64,000 nucleotides of DNA from Utricularia gibba. Its lineage: Eukaryota > Streptophyta > Magnoliopsida > Lamiales > Lentibulariaceae. Made by a program: the position numbers and the translations under genes. Under the pieces are notes generated by a model. It saw nothing but the letters and a program-made list of their open reading frames with translations. It did not search any database and had not been told where the DNA came from. Within the stretch, counting starts at the first letter, position 1, and every line of letters starts with the position of its first letter. Where the stretch lies: positions 434,001-498,000 of the forward strand of contig NEEC01000026.1 in assembly GCA_002189035.1 (NCBI GenBank). The letters run 5' to 3'. Shown piece by piece: positions 37,111 through 48,850 of this stretch.

Positions 37111-39570
37111 TGATAAGTGATTTTATGTCGTTCCAAAACATGTTCTTCCATGTTGCGTGTCGTTTCCTCAACAAATTTTAAATATTTGTAAAACGTAAAA
37201 CATAAGAGCGTAGTACGAGTGTCGATCTCGGGGAGTTGTTTTTCGTGAAAAGTGTTTTGTGAGAAACTTCTACACAATGTCACGATTTTGTAAAAGGGGT
37301 TTGTGAAATGCAGAAATGAAAGATATAATCTAAGTGATGGGCCTTGACTACGGGACGCAATTCCTGGGAATGAGATTTCGTCTCCTTCCTTTGTCCATCC
37401 TCGCCTCGATTTTCATTGATTTCTTCCGAATAGCTGGTTATAGGAGCAAGGAATAGTCTACTTTCTCTTACACTCTAATTGACAAGGAGGCACGGGAATA
37501 ACCTCATGTGATTCCCCCTTGGACGATTAGGAAGACAAGAGGATTGCCTTCAAAACCAAATTGCGCGCATGTGCCCAGCTGTTGCCAATGACCAGTGGTA
37601 GGTCATAGGTCACAACCTGTCCACTGTCGCGGTGCCTAGGCCATAAACAATCCGCTACTTCCCTCGAACTGATAGGGTTGGAGTTGGTGCTGTTCCCTTG
37701 ATCTTCACCAAAATCCGCGAGAAGTGGCCTGCTACTCATGGTCCTTGATTAGGAGTCATTACAGAAAGACTGCAATAAGATACATGGAAGTATGCGAAAT
37801 CCAAATTGAATTCAGCGAAGAATCGAGTGTATTGCTCAAGCCTTGGAAGGAAACTTCATCTTCTCCCAGAAACTAAAAAGGTTTTAGCCACAAAGGGCCA
37901 TGAAAACAGAAACGAGATTGGAAACTAAGTGTTCTTCCACCTTGAGAGGAGGAAGAACTCAAAAGTTCTAAGTCTAGAAAGGAAATGAAAAAATTTTCAA
38001 GTTTAAAAGTCCAAAAATGAGTGCTCCAAATTGCTTTTATATCATTCCCTACATGTATTAACTCCTTTGTGTCCCCTTCCCATCATTCCTTCTGTCATGC
38101 ATGCACCAGTAGCTTTCCTTTGCGTGCAAGTTAACACCCAATCATTGCTGTAGATTATGACATGACGTAAGTCATGGGCCTTGACTAGTGTCAGTCTTCC
38201 GCCCACAATTGTTCCAAATCGCGTACAAGGCATAAAAAGTCAGACTCTAACCACCTACAATACTCCTGCAACACTCCACGACAATCTCCTGACATGTCTC
38301 GGTCAAAGTGTGAGAGAAAAGACAGAAAATATATACAAAAATAGGAAAATATGAATTTTCTAATAAAAATCAAATATTTAATAATAAGACTCCTAATTTG
38401 GGCGACTTAATACTAGATTAACACCTAATAATACCTAGTAAATAACTAGAAAATGGTACTTAACACGAAAATTACTCTTGAATGTTGTTTTTATTTATCT
38501 TAGACTCCACTTTCTCATTATTTTCACTTGATTTTACATCTTTCACACTACTTTGATCTTTTTGGAAAAAAAGTGTATTTTATGAATTTTTAAGGCATTT
38601 ATGGATCAATTTGAGGAGAAATCAAGAACCACCAAATTATAGACTTGATGGGCCATGAATCTCAGCCCAAGACTCGGTCAAACGATGAAGATTTGGTCCA
38701 AGATTCATGAATAAGATAAAGATATGTAGATAATTTTGGAAGATTTAGATAATTGATTTGGATAAAATATCTTATCTAAGCCTCCCAATATGAAGACTTG
38801 GATTTGGTCTCCTATAAATATCCCACTCTCTCAACTATTAGAGACGTCCTTTGACCACTTTTCCTTTGTATTTTTCCTATTTTCATGTCTATTTTCATGT
38901 TAGAGTCGAGTATGCGAGTATAGGCGCTTGTGGCTAAGGATCTACAGTGAAGCCTTGCTTGCGCAAGTCGTGTGCGTGTGACTGTCTTACTATGTTGTTT
39001 AACATTTAAATTGAGGTTTGATTCTATTTTTCGCAATGTTTTCTTTACCAACGTGATCTTTAGTACCATATAACTCTCAGGGAGTGTGGGAGAATTAAAG
39101 TTTGGCCTCAAGCACCTAAGGAGAAGGGCTCAATTAGACATCGTTGGTAAGACACATTCTGTCTAATCTGTCTGTGAAATGAGAGGTATAGAGGTTAGAT
39201 TTGGGTGTGGGGAAAACATGGGTTATCACAAGAGATGTAATGACTCTAGTGGTGTGGTTGATTCCATAATCCCACAAAACAAGGGACGGTGCTGTAACAG
39301 TTACCGGGTAGCACTATTTTAGAATAATACCTCTAAAGCTTGCTCAAGCAGGTCAATCTTCAAGGTTTGCACACATGTAAGGGCGAGTTTTAAGCAAGAT
39401 GGATCTTAGATCCAAGGTCACTTTTCTTATTGTTTTAAACCCAAATCTTTCTTTTGTTTTTAGTCTTTTTGAGTCTTTGTTTGAAAAGAAAATTCTAATA
39501 ACAATTCTCTGTGGATACGATCTTATTTTATTACTTCGACTGTTTCTGTGCACTTGCAGATTCACCATCA
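37111..39570 (+). mobile_element. Solo LTR of family R1, itself interrupted, with AAAGG target duplication
   Basis: The element begins TGATAAGTG and ends TTCACCATCA. The flanking 5 bp AAAGG are present at 37106-37110 and 39571-39575. A TATA box CCTATAAATA lies near 38811. The same sequence without the inner block is at 55740-56882. It splits the protease-integrase region of the inner copia element. No internal retrotransposon genes are present, so it is a solo LTR, presumably left by recombination between two LTRs. Confidence 0.85.
37151..38465 (-). mobile_element. Probable solo LTR of family R3, nested inside the R1 LTR
   Basis: This 1.3-kb block is absent from the R1 copy at 55.7 kb, so it was inserted later. 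On the minus strand it starts TGTTAAGTACC, has a TATA box GATATAAAAGC near 38040 and ends CACGCAACA. Before the end it carries CTCCCCGAGATCGACACTCG. No 5-bp duplication is readable at the borders. The short open frames inside have no family resemblance. Confidence 0.7.
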
Positions 39571-40865
39571 AAAGGAGCGGCCAAATATCCGTGAAGAGCT
39601 CTCTTTGATGACAGACATGAGTGGTGGCTCCTGTATCCACAACCCAAGTTGCATTGTTAAGCAATAGGGCATTATTTCCAGTACTTAAGAGATGAAGATG
39701 GTTGATTGCCTGCTTGATCAACTCGAAAGATCTAGTTTTACCTTCTAAATTGTTACACTCCTGCCCCTTTCCTTTCAACTCCATGATTTTTCGCAACTGG
39801 TTGTTCCAGATTTTGGGCCATTCATCTCCATGTTTTTCCTTGAAGAAATCCGATATCCCATGTATTAAGAAGTAGGTGTCTTGATTGTGTCCTCCAAGAA
39901 GAAAAAAATTGCATTTTTTATAAACTTTTGTTGTGGAAGGTGCTGTATCTTTGTGTTTGTCCAGAGTATTCCAACTTTGCTTCTTTATAATGTAAGGTGA
40001 TCTCTTATCCCTCCTTTGGAATGCCATAGCGCTATGCTACATCTTAGAGGTCATTAAATCATTGATTTGCTTTTTTTTTTTCTATGGTCAACACCATTTA
40101 AAGAACTTCACTCATACATGGGATATGGCGGCGCATAAGAGTGATTTGGGTATGAGTGACCTCAAATTCGAGATTGAGACCCATAAGAAAGTCCATAGTG
40201 AAGGTGGTTTTTAGCACATCTATAACTGGTATTTGAGCATCACAGCCACAAGTACACATCAGAGGTGGGAGAGCTGCAATGTAATCTTCCCAAAGCAACT
40301 TGCGCTTTGTGTAATAATCATGAACCGTCAAGCTTCCTTGTACCAAGTTTGCAAGATCCCGTTGCAGCTCATGTAGGAGAGGTCCATTACTACTTCCATA
40401 TTTTTCTTTAAGTTCCAACCAAAGCTCTCTGGAAGTTTCACAATTAATGAAGGAGGTATGAAGATCAGGGGAGATGGAACTCATGAGCCATGCTAGAACC
40501 ATGGCGTCTACCTGCATCCAATCATCATAATGTTTGGTGCTTTCGTTCGGCATCGAGAGTCTTCCGTCAATGAGTGCCATTTTCTTCTTTGCCTTGAGAG
40601 CAACCCGCACGCCTTTACACGAGAGGTTGTAATTTCTTGGTGTAAGGAGAGTAGTGAAAAGTGATTGGTTTGGGTTTTCTGACCCATGTAGCTTGATAAT
40701 GCTGGCAATAACTTCCTGAGAGATTATGGAGGAAGAACCAGAGGAGTGAGAGTTCTCACTTGATGGAGGATCATCACCGTCTATGGACTGATGGGGTTCA
40801 GAATGATTGTCTCCCATGTGTTTAGAGAGAACAAGGGGAAGATCAAATAACCTGCTGTGATACCA

Positions 40866-41157
40866 TGACAAAAAAGAAGAAATTGCAAAAGATTGTAGAG
40901 AGGTTGAAAAACTCCATTCTATGTTTTGATTTTTCCAGAGATACATTTGTAACTTGTTACAATGAACTCTTATATAAAACGATTTTCATGGAAACCTCCA
41001 AGCAGGATATTTTGCTTCTTCTTCTTGTCAATCCCATTTGTCGCCTGTTCAGGTATGGAGCTGCTGGCCTTTCTTGCATGTCCAACTACACTAGCTACAG
41101 CACTTCATCTTGAATCAGAGACATTACTGTAGCTCGCAACAGTGGTGTGCTTCATCA
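40866..41157 (-). repeat. 5' LTR of the inner copia element
   Basis: This 292-bp partner of 33780-34068 is followed on the minus strand by the initiator-Met primer-binding site. A short CTT insertion accounts for the length difference. Confidence 0.88.
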
Positions 41158-41230
41158 GTTGGGACATGTAGGAGAAAAGAAGAAAGAAACATAGGAAGTG
41201 TAAGTTTCCACCCTATTATTGTCAAAAAGC

Positions 41231-42556
41231 ATTGTATTTCTAGACGAATTTGCTTAACATAAGATGTTTGGACACTTGTTGTACGAGGATATATAATTAT
41301 GACTAGTTATTATATTAACGAGAATTGGAGATTAGTTCACATATTTGAGAGGTACTCAAACGAAAAATATATATTGTATTGAGAAATAGATGAATAGATT
41401 TAAAAGTCATTTTTATCACAGTGGATAATATTTCATCTAATGATAGTGGGATCAAAATTTTAAAAGAAGGATTTTAAATGCAAAATAAATTACTATGCGA
41501 TAATCATTTTTTTCATATAAGATATGCTCATATATTGAACCAAGAAGGGTTGAAATTGATAAATATTGTTTTTAAGAAAAATAGAAATTCTGTTAAATAT
41601 GTGAGATCATTTCAAAGAGAATGTGAAAATTTGAGAAGTATATCTTGAATGAATACTTAGAAAATGTTAGTGGAGATTTATTAAAGTTGATGTATTAATG
41701 AGATGAAATTCATCATATTTAATACTATAAAATGTTTTAAAGTATTATCTTACAATTATTATATTATGCTATAATACTTAATATTTACATTGCTATTTTT
41801 TTATGATTAATAGAATTCCACATTGTTATCTTTAATTTAGTTGAATACTATACTTTAGTATATATATTTTTTCTTGTAGAACTGTAAGATTATTGGATTG
41901 AAATAAATTAATGGTTTTCCAGAAAAGGTAAGTGAGAACTTAATGCTTATTTGCACATGGAAAATCAGGAAGATAAATGTGAACAATATATATTTTGAAT
42001 ATAGAGAATGAGGATGATAATTTTAATGTAAATATTCTAGAATATTAAAAAAAGTACAATTATCATTTTTTTTTGAATTAGCAGTTATGATATCAAATAT
42101 TTTTAGCATTCCAATATCAACAATTGACTTGTAATTTATTTTTGGCATTAGAAGTCGTATTTCAATCAAGTATCGGAATGCATTATTTCTTGATATGATG
42201 CTATCTCTATTTTCATATATAATTGATTGTATGCATTCAATTAATTCGATGTTTCATGTAATCAATGATTATTAATATTTATTTTATTATTAATTGTATA
42301 TTTTACATTGACTTTAGTTGTGCTAATAATTTTCTTTTGTTTTCATATGATTTAAATTCATTTTTTTGCTCTATATTAGTTTTACATAATTGAGAATTTA
42401 TATAAGTTAGATAGTAATTTTATTTTAGTTCATATTAATTATTTAGTTGATATTTATATTTATAATTAGTTATTTAATTTTATAAAATATTAAAAAAAAT
42501 ACTAGGCAGATTGATGGATACAACTCTCCTGATTTAATGAATAATTGGGTTAAAAT
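41231..42556. other. AT-rich repeat-derived spacer
   Basis: About 1.3 kb of AT-rich sequence with no recognisable coding text or LTR structure. It may be decayed retroelement DNA. Confidence 0.45.
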
Positions 42557-43100
42557 GATTAATTTCAAGGCTCTATAAGATGAGGCATATTGATCCTAGC
42601 CTGACGTTTGGAAAAATCCTTTAAGATTAATTTCAAGGCTCTATAAGATGAGGCATATTGATCCTAGCCTGACGTTTGGAAAAATCCTTTAAGATTAATT
42701 TCAAGGCTCTATAAGATGAGGCATATTGATCCTAGCCTGACGTTTGGAAAAATCCTTTAAGATTAATTTCAAGGCTCTATAAGATGAGGCATATTGATCC
42801 TAGCCTGACGTTTGGAAAAATCCTTTAAGATTAATTTCAAGGCTCTATAAGATGAGGCATATTGATCCTAGCCTGACGTTTGGAAAAATCCTTTAAGATT
42901 AATTTCAAGGCTCTATAAGATGAGGCATATTGATCCTAGCCTGACGTTTGGAAAAATCCTTTAAGATTAATTTCAAGGCTCTATAAGATGAGGCATATTG
43001 ATCCTAGCCTGACGTTTGGAAAAATCCTTTAAGATTAATTTCAAGGCTCTATAAGATGAGGCATATTGATCCTAGCCTGACGTTTGGAAAAATCCTTTAA
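42557..43100. repeat. Perfect 8 x 68-bp tandem array (minisatellite)
   Basis: A 68-bp unit starting GATTAATTTCAAGGCTC and ending AATCCTTTAA repeats eight times with no visible change. It is followed by a 7-bp partial copy (GATTAAT) at 43101-43107. Unit starts are at 42557, 42625 and every 68 bp thereafter. There is no open frame across the array and no spacer between units. Such identity implies very recent amplification, ongoing homogenisation or an assembly effect. It sits in AT-rich repeat DNA next to a PIF/Harbinger remnant. Confidence 0.97.
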
Positions 43101-43549
43101 GATTAATGTTGGACCACTTGGGTTGAGCTTAACATTTATCTTTAGCAACAATAATTTTTGTTATAAATCTCTAGAGAAATAATGTATGGGATAAAATGAG
43201 AGGTATTGATGTCTTTAAAGTCTTACATATTCGTTTGCCAATAGGAAGTTAAATATGATGCAGAGAAGATTGTTAAAAATATTAAGGCCATGTTTGGTAA
43301 TGGTTTTAGTAATATTGAGATAATTTATACCAGATAAAAATTATATAAATCTCCATTGTGTTTGGTAGTGTTGAATTCATGTGTTAGAATAAAATATCTC
43401 ACGAGTTGTTTGGTAGTCATAGATTGAATTATTTTTTACAAATTATGCAAAAAGATATTTTTGTCCTTCTATATTTTATTATCTGACTAGGGTTACTGAC
43501 TTCCTGAGTTAATCTTCTAGTTTCTGCATGAAATGAGCACCACCAACAA

Positions 43550-44519
43550 AAAAACAATAATAATCAATCAAAATGGAAACGGGGGTGGAGCATTGAAGAA
43601 GAATATCTTCTTATTATCTCTTTCAAATATATTATTGACAGTGGATGGAAGAATGAAAATGATTTCAGAAATGAGTATTATGTAGCTCTTGTGAAGATGA
43701 TGAAAACATACAAACTCACTTTCACTTTGACAGCTATTCCACATATTTCTTCAAAAATCAAGATCTGGAAAAAGGAATACTACATGATCATGGACATTCT
43801 TTCACAATCATAAATGGGTGGGAATAATGCAATAAGGATGTTAGAAGCACTGGCCCATATATGAGATGAATTGGCATTTTCTATGAAACTTCTTACTTTT
43901 GTTAGTTTTTGATTGTTGAGGATCTATTCTATTAAGGAATCATTGTTGATATGAATTGATTTAATCATATGATTTTTATAATTGTTTTAGAATCCATTCT
44001 ATGCTAGCTGTTACATTTTTTATATATTACTAGTTTTCAAGTGTCTATAAATGCTCGTGAGTGTTCGATTTTGTTTTTAGGCAACCATCAAGGGATTGAA
44101 GGGCTTGAAAAATAAGGTCTGGCCTTTTTATGAAGATTCAGTCGAGATTTTTGGAACAAATCATGCTACCAGAAAAGATGAAGTTGCTTATGAGAAAGAT
44201 GTCAACCGTGTATCTACTGAAGTTGAAGGCAATGACTATCAAGCCAATATGAACAATGAACCAGAACTACCAAGAACTCAAATACCAACTTTTGTTCCAA
44301 TTTCGGAAGTTGAATCGTCTACTCTTAATGTGCTCTTAATGTGCTACTACTGAGAATAGTGTAGGGTCACATAAGAGTAAATTTAACAAGAGACAAAGAG
44401 AAGATAAATTTATTAAAGACCTTATTGGGGAATTAAAAGCAATGGATAAGGGATTGGATACTATTGTGGAACTTATAGAACAAAAATTTGTGGCACCTAT
44501 TGATGCTCAATTAAAGTAA
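43550..44519 (+). pseudogene. Myb/SANT-like protein of a Harbinger element (ORF1), broken
   Basis: The plus strand reads RGWSIEEEYLLIISFKYIIDSGWKNENDFRNEYYVALVKMM and PHISSKIKIWKKEYYMIMDILSQS. After an intron-like gap it continues KGLKNKVWPFYEDSVEIFGTNHATRKDE and ends RQREDKFIKDLIGELKAMDKGLDTIVELIEQ. This is the Myb_DNA-bind_3 layout with its Trp-rich helices, the WPFYED..EIFG block and a C-terminal coil. A frameshift after LNVL breaks the last exon. Related proteins assist the Harbinger transposase in DNA binding and nuclear import (family knowledge). Confidence 0.75.
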
Positions 44520-45589
44520 CAAAATGAGGTTATATCCATCCTCCTTAAAATGTACATGTTACTAACATCTATTCAGATTACGAATTGTCTCAAATATAGT
44601 ATTACACAACTCTCATCATTTTTAATATTCTTATTGATATATAAGTAAATCAGTTTTCTTACGTTCATCTTCTATTGAAGATGCCTGTAGATATGTAATT
44701 GTTTTTGTGCCTCTCAGATGATGATCACAGAGGATTGATCCAACAACTTGTCAGGAAATAGGTTTGATCAATGGTGTAATAGTTTTTTGGGTATTATTAT
44801 TGGTTGTCACTCTTCAAGTGCACGTAAATGATCAGTTCATCCACCTTCTTAGATGCATCACAGGCATTAAGGCAGAAAATATCACAGCTTTGAAATCCTT
44901 TGATCATTCACACAGAGCTATCAATATAGATAATAACTTCACATGAAGTACATTGCTTACAAATATAAAAAAAGACCTTTCCACAATCACTTTTATTTAG
45001 AGGATGTTATTTAAATAATAATTAGAGTAATAATTTAGAATGAATTCTAAATTTTATTACTTTAAACCAAATAAAATTTCCTTTTTATTAGATGATTTAA
45101 TTAATAACATATTTAAATTATTTATATTTTAATAAAAATATATATATAATTATGATTAACATATTTTTAAATATTATTGTGTTAAATAGATATAGCTATT
45201 AAAAAAGTTAAATGGATACCCTCGTATAACTTGTATATTGAGGACTCCTTTAAATACTTTTGTGTGATAAAATATGATTTTTCTAAAGATGATGATACTA
45301 GGAGGGTGTGTTCTTTTTTTTTTTTTTTTGATTGTTGCATTCGGCATGAGATATGAGTACATTCATATCTTGATAGTTACTACTGATTGCACCAAATAGC
45401 TAGTAGTGTCAAGGGAAACTAATATTTATAAATATTAAATATAATATTAATATCACTCTTGCATATTTAAAAATAATAAAGTTTCAATCTTGGACATGAT
45501 AGTTAACAAAAGCACAAAAAAGGAATAACTATCTATTCCTATACCCATTCCACATAATTATTGCAAGCTCAACATAAAAGGTTTTAACA

Positions 45590-46200
45590 ATTGTTATGAA
45601 CTCAACAGCCCCCTGCTCAGCAAATTCAGTAAAATTCTTTGACACTTTAACTTCCAAGGGATCATATGCCATAAAGCACAAGTTAGAATAATGTGACTTT
45701 GAGTTTGAACTAGATAGTAGGACGCTAATTGGAGAATGGCGCACCAAGCCTTTAAAATTCCTCATGCTTGCTCAATTACATTTCTCGCTGATGCATTCTA
45801 CATGTTAAACAACTCTTTCTCATTTTGAAGTGCTGAATTTCTCATATCCCATTCTTTTAAATCATAGAGTATATTTCGATATGGAGCTAGGAAGACATCA
45901 TAATTGGTGTAGCCATAATCACATAAACAATAGCAACTTGCAAACACAACATGAATATACATGGCAGGATGTTTTTCAAAATAGCCAAAAACATTGGAAA
46001 TTTACATATGGAAAAACCATTAAAAATCATACTAGCTTCACAACTAACAACTATGCACTTGTAGACCACCAACTTCCCTCAACAAAGCGCTTTTTAGTAT
46101 ACAACTATCAGCAACATATCCCTCACAATCAGCAAGCATGTAAATAAATTCATATTTTGATTACATACACCCAAGACATTGAAGGTTATTGTACCTGTCC
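45590..46200 (-). pseudogene. PIF/Harbinger DDE transposase fragment
   Basis: The minus strand spells GYVADSCILKSALL, then CDYGYTNYDVFLAPYRNILYDLKEW, then ELFNM.NASARNVIEQA, all hallmarks of the C-terminal half of PIF transposases (usual forms DAGYTN..GFLAPYRG, NMKHASARNVIE). Stops and frameshifts are frequent. The N-terminal catalytic part is not readable with confidence. Confidence 0.75.
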
Positions 46201-46598
46201 AGGTTTGGTACTTTGCCTTATCACACTCATGCACCCACAACAATTCTACACATATTACAAACAATTAACAATTAATAGTTACTAAGATAAATATTGAATA
46301 ACCAAAAATTGAACTACTACCTCAAAGAAATGGAACCTTTGTGTGGCACTAGCAGTAGGGATAGGTTCATCCTTAACTAACATCTTAGCATGCAAGCATG
46401 AAGCAGCTGCAAGAACTGTCTTGAAGTGACAATTTAGATGTATATGAGAATCGGCATCGATGTCTTGAACCACGAGAATTGATGAGACACAATTTCCCAG
46501 AATTTTATAATACAAATAGTTATATTTTATTGTGGTTTAGGTTAGGTAAATGTAGTTTTTCATGTTTATGTGGTGTTTATGTTAATTTTATGTGATTA

Positions 46599-47871
46599 TG
46601 TTGAAAAGTGGACTAAATCATTTGATTTAGTCCACCATCTTTGTGCTAATGTTTGACTGAGTTCAGCAAGGAGATCAGTAGAAAATCAGACTCAAAAACG
46701 TGTGGGACAAGTATAAAAGGGCACAGCAGCCTAAAAAGGACAAAGAGTACTGTTCTACCGCCTACAATCTGCAAGTTCAAGTCGAGAACAGTGCTGGTGT
46801 GAGGAACAGTGCGTGTGAGTAAAGGAGGAAAGATATTTTTCGAACCAAGGAAAAAAAACACAGAGACAACAGCGAGCAACAACGAGAGGAGCACAGAACA
46901 CACGCAAGGGGGCTTCTTCCCCAATGCAAAAAACACCAACAAGAAGAGGGGAAGAAGGCCTTCATCGTCAAGAGCAGCACCAGAGCCCAGTCCAGCGCTA
47001 TTGTTCCGGGCTGTGAACAGTAGCAATCAGGTGACAAAACAATCTTTATTTGCTTTCTGTTTTCTGAATGTTTGGAGTTTCTGTATTTGACTTGCTTACA
47101 ATGTTTCTGTTATTTTCACCAACTTATCTGAATGAAATCGCGTTTTATTTTCCAAGTATGAGTAGCTAAATTCTTAGGGATGCCTTAAGGTGAAGTGAGG
47201 AGGTGTGTGTTTAGGGTTAATAATGAAATTTATGTTTGTTCCTTAGCTCTTATTTCTATCAATCCATGAGTAGACCTAAGGAGGGAAACAAGTAGTTTCA
47301 AAACTTAGATGCTTGATTTAGAGGTAGACCAACAAATCAAGACGGGAGCAGTAAGTGTTAGTCTAGCGTAGAACCAGTAGAACCGGGTAGACCTAGTTCT
47401 ATATGCTTTGCATGTGGGTAGACCTAATTGCAATGTTGGTTATGATATTGGAGACTAGCTTAGCCGAAAATATGATGAATGACCTGGGTACACTTAGATT
47501 ATTTGAGGTTGTGAATGTAGGAACATGGTAAATTAAATTAGGAATCTTAGCATCACACCACCTGCAGACCCTTAAGGCATCTTCGTATTATTATGAGTTA
47601 GAATCAGTACTTGTTACCTTTCGAATTGAAACCTTGATCTTATTTACCGAATTTTTTCACCACTGTTGGTTCGAGCTTAGACTAAGACCATTGTTATTCT
47701 GAATTATGCATTTACTAAAACACTTAGCAAGCACAAGCTCTTCCTGATCGACCCCGAAATCCACTATACAAGTTTTCTAAATTTGTGTTTTGTGTAGATT
47801 AGGACTTATAAATATATTTGATACGGAAGTTTTTTTTTATTACAACGATATGCTAAAATTTCCGTTTATCA
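46599..47871 (+). mobile_element. LTR of family R2 (right copy)
   Basis: A 1.27-kb block starts TGTTGAAAAGTGG and ends TTCCGTTTATCA. A 13-bp-arm perfect palindrome (GTGGACTAAATCA, 2-nt loop) occupies 46608-46635, and a TATA box GTATAAAAGGGC is near 46712. Near the 3' end stands CTGATCGACCCCGAAATCC. The sequence matches 22914-24193 inverted over almost its whole length. No internal genes or second LTR are adjacent, so it is probably a solo LTR. No target duplication was found. Confidence 0.68.
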
Positions 47872-48429
47872 AGAATGTAGTTGGAGCAGCACAATAATTA
47901 CAATAACATTAGCAATTCTGAAAGTCCTTTGCAACAAATATGCCAAAAGCAATTACTAAGCATTCTCATCAATTGAATCCATAAAAAAAAATAGTTTTCC
48001 TATAATTATTTCATGACATATAATAATTAATGCATGTAAGACTAGATGCTTATGCGAACACATAGGAGGAACAAAGCAAACAACTATAAAATAAAAAATG
48101 AATATGTTTGCATTATTAATGAAATTATTCTTTCATCTCCACTACTAACCTTCGATTTTGATCTCTCCAAATGGGTAGAGGACACCAATTGAATACTTTA
48201 GCTGCGTTGCTGAACAATCTAAACGTGGATCATGATTACTTGAATTCAAGACCAAAATAGCAATCGGTGCAATGGGTTGACATAAAAAATTTTGCAAGTC
48301 AATGTAGAAAATTTCATAGGTTGAGGGAGAATTTTGCAGGTTAGGTGAGACAATCTAGCTAGGGTTGAAAAATAATTTTCCCCCAAATTTAATTGAAGAC
48401 AAGAGGTAGATGTGCTTAGGGATGACTTG

Positions 48430-48850
48430 GAGAATTAAGTACCATTCTTTGAAACCAATGTTCTTGGCACTCTGAATCTATAGATGAGATTTTCCGACAA
48501 GAATGTTTTTATAGTTTTTTTGGTGACAGATGCCGCACCTTTTGCCTCGATCCACTTGATGAAATATTCATTTGTATGTGAAATCGCCAATGATTAAGAT
48601 CCAATAGAAAGATCGCATGATATCAACCCTCCATCATTAAATGGACACGGAGGTGGCATGAATTTGTAATGGGACAACACAGGCCCTTGTTAGATTCTTC
48701 TGATAATCGCAAGTTTTACATTATTGGGCATACTCCTTAAAAAGAGAGAAATTTCCCCTCATTGGATGCTTCGTGAACTCTTTGTAGAATTCATCAATTT
48801 CTTAGGGATCTACAGGAAAATCTTTTCTAGTATGTAGAATACGCCCTATT
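48430..48850 (-). pseudogene. Ty3/gypsy integrase fragment
   Basis: On the minus strand the text SHTNEYFIKWIEAKGAASVTKKTIKTF followed by LIYRFRVPRTLVSKNGT matches the gypsy integrase core (usual form DYFTKWIEAKPL..FI.ENII.RFG.P..I.SDNG). The second catalytic Asp lies where SKNG replaces SDNG, so it is dead. Upstream text is too decayed to assign. It is a small remnant between the R2 LTR and the DUF247 gene. Confidence 0.6.

Larger units (their letters stand above)
33956..40946 (-). pseudogene. Gag-pol of the inner copia element, multiply broken
   Basis: On the minus strand, in order: gag (40098-40946: GSENPNQSLFTTLLTPRNY, YDDWMQVDAMVLAWLMSSIS, LHELQRDLANLVQGSLTVHDYY), protease (about 39650, WVVDTGATTHVCH), then a 2.46-kb LTR insertion. 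After it come the pre-integrase and integrase parts (36440-37283: IHLPNGHTCAVKFAG, MHLGHAPANVMRKL, CQFCHASRQTRLRF, HMDILGPYKIP), their C-terminal part (35830-36186), reverse transcriptase (34641-35467: QKARLVAKSF, HQVDVNNAFLHG, LVYMDDILIVG) and RNase H (33956-34555: STEAEYRSMA, YCDNKAVIQI, HIEIDCHVVRD). The frame is interrupted several times. Domain order gag-protease-integrase-RT-RNase H defines Ty1/copia. Confidence 0.93.
33780..41157 (-). mobile_element. Inner full-length copia element (degenerate) with nested LTR insertions
   Basis: The LTRs are 33780-34068 and 40866-41157, inverted relative to the window (TGATGAAGCACACC...TTTTGTCA on the minus strand). They differ at about 25 positions by eye, mostly transitions. 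On the minus strand TGGTATCACAGCAGG follows the 5' LTR as primer-binding site, and GAGGAGGGGA precedes the 3' LTR as polypurine tract. Flanks are GCTGG at 33775-33779 and GTTGG at 41158-41162, a target duplication with one later change. Without the 2.46-kb insertion at 37111-39570, the element would be about 4.9 kb, a normal copia length. Confidence 0.92.
33306..41230 (+). mobile_element. Outer copia element, gag remnant split by an inner copia element
   Basis: After the primer-binding site, the plus strand reads a decayed copia gag of UBN2 type: DYVIWAIHVHAYLGCMKLSDVVESDS, NTAATQTRYEELLARKKAAKVV, EEDELTKELAIINLDQELN. The text stops at 33779, where an inverted copia element begins. It resumes at 41158 with GHVGEKKKET, which fits the zinc-knuckle region. 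The rest of this element and its 3' LTR are missing or unrecognisable. Confidence 0.65.
43287..46560. mobile_element. PIF/Harbinger DNA transposon, decayed, with two convergent ORFs
   Basis: Two genes typical of PIF/Harbinger elements lie together: a Myb/SANT-like DNA-binding protein on plus (about 43550-44519) and a DDE transposase on minus (about 45590-46200). The left edge TAA-GGCCATGTTTGGTAA at about 43285 resembles a PIF terminus beside a TAA target site. The right terminus was not found, and an R2 LTR begins at 46599. Coordinates of the whole element are approximate. Confidence 0.65.

Noticed and set aside
42557-43100. Tandem array as a possible CRISPR-like array
   Set aside because: The 68-bp units abut without unique spacers and the host is a plant nucleus, so this is a minisatellite.
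46809-47090. Lys/Asn-rich 93-codon frame inside the R2 LTR
   Set aside because: The left R2 copy does not preserve this frame and it lies within LTR leader sequence.
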